Of a stretch of 64,000 nt of DNA, positions 62,873 through 64,000 are shown in pieces. A model generated the notes under the pieces. That model saw nothing but the letters and a program-made list of their open reading frames with translations, ran no database searches and was not told the DNA's origin. Numbering within the stretch: position 1 is the first letter of the stretch; every line of letters begins with the position of its first letter. Source of the DNA: Pollenia angustigena (Eukaryota; Arthropoda; Insecta; Diptera; Polleniidae). The position numbers and the translations under genes were made by a program. The DNA lies in assembly GCA_930367215.1 (NCBI GenBank), contig OV884059.1, positions 59,429,393-59,493,392 on the forward strand. Reading direction: 5' to 3'.

Positions 62873-63040
62873 AAGAAATAAATCTTGAAATCGAATCTTG
62901 ATTTTATTCGGGTATCTGAATTAAGAATTTAAATAACACCTGAATTACACCTAAGAGAAAATACCCAAGCTCTACCCACTACAGTCAAAATTATACCAAA
63001 TTCGGGTAATTACCCACAAAGTGGCAACACTGATTAATAT

Positions 63041-63106
63041 AACTTTGAAGTAGTATGTTATTAACATTGCAGCAGTCATAAAATAACATGTTGATTGCAG
63101 CAGAAG
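63041..63106 (+). repeat. Decayed 22-bp minisatellite, right half
   Basis: Units begin at 63041 (AACTTTGAAGTAGT), 63063 (AACATTGCAGCAGT) and 63085, in register with the left half once the hAT-like insertion and one copy of its duplication are removed. Confidence 0.6.
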
Positions 63107-63132
63107 TAATTTAAACGTTAAATCATTACGCT

Positions 63133-63963
63133 GGGTCTCCACGTAGCAATATTTATTGCTAAGTGCAAGCAAAAACTTCGGCAGAACAATGGAGCAATAA
63201 TTGCTGATTATATTGCTGGAGAACACTTGAAATTGCTTTGCCATAAATTTGCAATTTTCACCGCGAGTAGTTGTCCAAAGTTTTGTGGCTGTATTTAAAA
63301 CAAATGTTTTATGTTGTGTTTTCAAGTGGTTGTTAAATTTTATTTTTTCAATTAATAAATTAAATTAATAAAATAATTAATTGTAATTGTCGTAGCTGTG
63401 TTTTGTATTACTTTTTTGTTTATTTGCATTTCAAAAATTGATATTTTAATAAATAAACACACACAAAAATAAACAACCGTACAGAGATATAAAATGGCAG
63501 ATAAATTGCAACTGATTTGACAGCAGATTGCTAAGTCCCAATTTACATTATACGATTTTTGTCGTTGCGATTATTGTCGTTTCTTCTTTGAAGTCGGTCT
63601 GATATTTACATTGTTTGATTTTTGTCGTTACAACTTGTTCGGTGCCACCGAACTTTAATACATTTATTTGTTAAATGAGAGAACAATAAGAGAACGAATG
63701 AGCGAACAAAATGAATCGAAGAGTACACTCGCTTGTGTACCCCTTTTAATTACTCTCTCCACTCTTGCCTATAAGGTAAGAATCGCATCGACAAAAATCG
63801 TATAATGTAAATGCGGACTAAGCAATAATTGCTCAAGCAATCAGAAGAGCAAACATTGCGCAATAGATTGCCACTCATGGCAATATGCGGTCTATACGTC
63901 GCAAATTTAATGGAGCAATCGAATTTGACGTTTGCCGCAATAAATATTGCTACGTGGAGACCC
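63133..63963. mobile_element. TIR element with GGGTCTCCACG ends
   Basis: The first 27 bp (from GGGTCTCCACGTAGCAATAT) are repeated exactly in inverted form at the right end (...GCTACGTGGAGACCC). Subterminal regions on both sides are full of ATTGC/GCAAT motifs, including AGCAATAATTGCT on each side, as expected for transposase-binding sites. No target duplication is obvious (CGCT before, GGGG after). The 831 bp include a nested 284-bp element; ORFs of 117 and 74 codons on the minus strand overlap terminal repeats and look accidental. Confidence 0.7.
63535..63818. mobile_element. PIF/Harbinger-type MITE nested in the GGGTCTCC element
   Basis: Terminal inverted repeats of 38 bp (GTCCCAATTTACATTATACG at left, mirrored by CGTATAATGTAAATGCGGAC at right) differ at about three positions. 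TAA borders both sides (63532-63534, 63819-63821), the PIF/Harbinger-type duplication. A diverged direct copy of the left end lies inside at about 63598-63634 (GTCTGATATTTACATTG). Its ends differ from the array's Harbinger-type MITE, so it is a separate family. Confidence 0.75.
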
Positions 63964-64000
63964 GGGGTTTGCAAATTAAGTATGCGTTTGTTATAATCAG

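Larger units (their letters stand above)
61546..63032. mobile_element. hAT-like TIR element with 8-bp target duplication
   Basis: Ends CAGTGTTACCAC and GTGGCAACACTG are inverted repeats with one mismatch. The 8 bp ATTAATAT occurs just before (61538-61545) and just after (63033-63040). An 8-bp duplication and CAGTGTTG-type ends are characteristic of hAT elements, and the T at position 2 and A at position 7 fit the Ac-type target preference. At 1,487 bp with no visible transposase it is non-autonomous or decayed. Beyond ~12 bp the arms share only loose AATTAC-rich similarity. It contains a foldback element, an 86-codon ORF and a GC-richer block. Confidence 0.8.

Noticed and set aside
62972..63325. 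117-codon minus-strand ORF
   Set aside because: It spans the hAT-like end, the 22-bp minisatellite and part of another TIR element, so it cannot be one gene.

Overview
The window is AT-rich eukaryotic repeat DNA, most likely from a cyclorrhaphan (higher) fly. The main clue is a family of interspersed elements with the layout of Drosophila DINE-1/INE-1 (Helitron/Helentron-associated) elements: a 5' start AACAAGTAAGAG followed by an ATTCGGC/GCCGAAT hairpin, a subterminal inverted repeat ATACCCTTCACCA / TGGTGAAGGGTAT, internal ~0.5-kb tandem repeats, an AGACGGAC octamer run, an ATATATATACTTTAT motif, and a 3' terminal stem-loop. I see no convincing intact protein-coding gene. The many short ORFs recur only because the DNA under them is repeated.

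Positions 1-60503 are one composite tandem array, cut by the left edge of the window. Each monomer is a core of about 2.9 kb followed by a DINE-like segment. The core runs in this order: tRNA-like module T1 (minus strand); a 192-bp palindrome-rich MITE with GGCCTGTTCTGAA ends; an old 334-bp internal duplication; a 316-bp PIF/Harbinger-type MITE flanked by TTA; then tRNA-like module T2 (minus strand). Positions 1-14841 hold A-type cores separated by a partial plus a full-length DINE (5.3-kb period). Positions 14842-29940 hold three B-type units (4.7-5.2 kb) that lack the Harbinger MITE and show its clean empty site, and that carry two or three extra ~0.5-kb subrepeats. Positions 29941-60503 hold A-type units with a 3.8-kb period. 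One of these has lost ~0.7 kb and another is interrupted by two nested TA-flanked elements (46939-48319).

The array ends at a DINE 3' terminus (about 60503). The right flank (60504-64000) is not part of the array. It holds about 1 kb of unrecognised sequence, a decayed 22-bp minisatellite split by a 1,487-bp hAT-like element with an exact 8-bp duplication ATTAATAT, and at 63133-63963 a terminal-inverted-repeat element with another Harbinger-type MITE (TAA duplication) nested inside it. The hAT-like element contains a foldback element, an unidentified 86-codon ORF and a GC-richer stretch.

Taken together, this is a satellite-like array built from mobile elements. Every complete core carries two antisense Pol III-type promoter modules, and the layered insertions give a relative history of the monomers. 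All copy comparisons were made by eye; no alignment, search or folding was run.
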